From an uncultured delta proteobacterium (GTDB lineage Bacteria; Myxococcota_A; Polyangia; Polyangiales; Polyangiaceae), in the NCBI GenBank assembly GCA_903892415.1, contig CAITIQ010000230.1, positions 49,399 through 113,398 of the forward strand: a DNA stretch of 64,000 nt, in the 5' to 3' direction. The notes beneath the pieces are model-generated. The model was not told the origin of the DNA, made no database searches, and saw nothing but the letters and a program-made list of their open reading frames with translations. The position numbers and the translations under genes were made by a program. Shown one piece after another: positions 63,470 through 64,000 of the stretch (positions are counted from its first letter, which is position 1; each line of letters starts with the position of its first letter).

Positions 63470-63669
63470 TGTCGTGCCGCTAGGTCAGGCTTGCCGTGCT
63501 CGCGGTCCATGGTGGCGAGGATGTCGGCGAGCTCCTCGTGACGGAGCTTCTCGTCGACCGCCTCCGTCACGAAGGCACTCAGCGACTTCGCCCGGCCCTC
63601 GCGGACCTTGCGCTTGGCGAGCGATAGGACCTCACTCGGCATGGAGATGGCTACCTTCGACGTGGTCAT
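63421..63669 (-). CDS. VapB-like antitoxin (ribbon-helix-helix)
   Basis: An 82-residue protein: MTTSKVAISMPSEVLSLAKRKVREGRAKSLSAFVTEAVDEKL is an RHH-type DNA-binding start, followed by an acidic/amphipathic tail (LRHEELADILATMDREHGKPD) that should bind the toxin. It lies upstream of, and overlapping, the VapC-like gene. Such antitoxins repress their own operon. Confidence 0.82.
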   Translation of the reverse strand: MTTSKVAISMPSEVLSLAKRKVREGRAKSLSAFVTEAVDEKLRHEELADILATMDREHGKPDLAARQWVKKVLRRSSSTQAR

Positions 63670-63724
63670 ACTTTTATCCTACCCTCGTTGCAGCCTTCGT
63701 CAAGCGAGCGCTCGCCTCATTGAT

Positions 63725-64000
63725 TTACAGACACGCGGTTGGCACCTCGAGTGTCTCTGCATTCGGCGAGCGAATCCACGTAACGCTGATCCTGTCGGAG
63801 GGCGCGACCGAGGTGAGCTTGAAGGCGGCCCATTGTCGGGTGTTGCCGTCGATGGTGCGCACGACGTAGGTGTGATTCACGAGCGCCTGCAGGTCGTCAT
63901 GTTCACCCCAATTGCCGGTCGGATAATCGGCAGCGTCGAGCTCGGTTGGCACCGCATCCAGCGGCAAGTCTCCCAGATCGACGATGAAGGACTCGTCGTC
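63725..64000 (-). CDS. partial gene cut by the window end (HmuY-like?)
   Basis: On the minus strand the frame is open past base 64000 and ends at 63725. The visible C-terminal part (DESFIVDLGDLPLDAVPTELDAADYPTGNWGEHDDLQALVNHTYVVRTIDGNTRQWAAFKLTSVAPSDRISVTWIRSPNAETLEVPTACL) has the YVVRTxDGxxxxxFKL strand seen in HmuY-like lipoproteins. The track start at 63967 is an internal TTG, so the real start is outside. Confidence 0.5.
   Translation of the reverse strand, partial: DDESFIVDLGDLPLDAVPTELDAADYPTGNWGEHDDLQALVNHTYVVRTIDGNTRQWAAFKLTSVAPSDRISVTWIRSPNAETLEVPTACL

Overview
This window is a high-GC bacterial chromosome segment that reads like a myxobacterium, probably of the Polyangiales/Sorangiineae type. 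The signs are eukaryote-like Ser/Thr kinases fused to TPR or membrane segments, an MglB/roadblock protein, a DUF4388 (PatA-N-like) protein, lipoproteins with long Gly/Ser linkers after the lipobox, BamD with a Pro/Ala/Lys tail, and a lineage-style Rhs toxin. The taxon is inferred from gene content only. I recognise no rRNA, tRNA, CRISPR array or complete insertion sequence.

0-18 kb is mostly core and metabolic. It holds the 3' end of dnaE, a coupled MoxR AAA+/LysR pair, a DUF4388 protein, BamD, a small hypothetical, an M50 protease, a protein clearly homologous to aconitase but lacking every Fe-S cysteine (minus strand), a roadblock protein, type II dehydroquinase, accB-accC, and a 1293-aa flavoprotein that fuses GltD/NfnB-like and PyrK/NfnA-like modules. 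After these come a 26-bp perfect inverted repeat, a small ferredoxin-like-fold protein, endonuclease III, and a Fic-fold protein with a degenerate active site.

18-35 kb is signalling and a predicted NTPase system. A 1755-aa pseudokinase-TPR protein is followed by a true Ser/Thr kinase, three exported or membrane proteins (one a PHB-depolymerase-like esterase), and then a tight five-gene minus-strand operon: SWIM zinc finger, HEAT-like protein (probably DUF5691), MoxR AAA+, DUF5682 and vWA. This has the layout of the MoxR/vWA systems proposed to act in biological conflict.

35-43 kb carries a DUF1801 protein, an adrenodoxin-like ferredoxin, a TPR protein, and a complete Rhs polymorphic toxin whose C-terminus is a predicted nucleic-acid deaminase (HxE...PCxxC). 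Its stop codon overlaps the start of a HEAT-like protein, the likely immunity protein. A PIN-domain remnant lies just downstream.

43-50.7 kb, on the minus strand, is a two-component (LytS-like kinase, LytTR regulator) and tripartite RND efflux locus with repeated 4-bp start/stop overlaps.

50.7-64 kb is accessory. It contains a frameshifted exported membrane protein, a Sel1-repeat lipoprotein with a truncated copy 6 kb away, a metalloprotease-like protein ending in a dockerin next to a lipoprotein with a cohesin-like domain, an orphan paralogue of the HEAT-like protein, several lipoproteins, another Ser/Thr kinase, a second PIN remnant, an intact VapBC-like pair, and a gene cut by the window edge. 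The strongest candidates for something new are the Rhs-deaminase/HEAT pair, the MoxR-vWA-DUF5682 operon with its distant paralogue, the cohesin-dockerin pair and the cluster-less aconitase.
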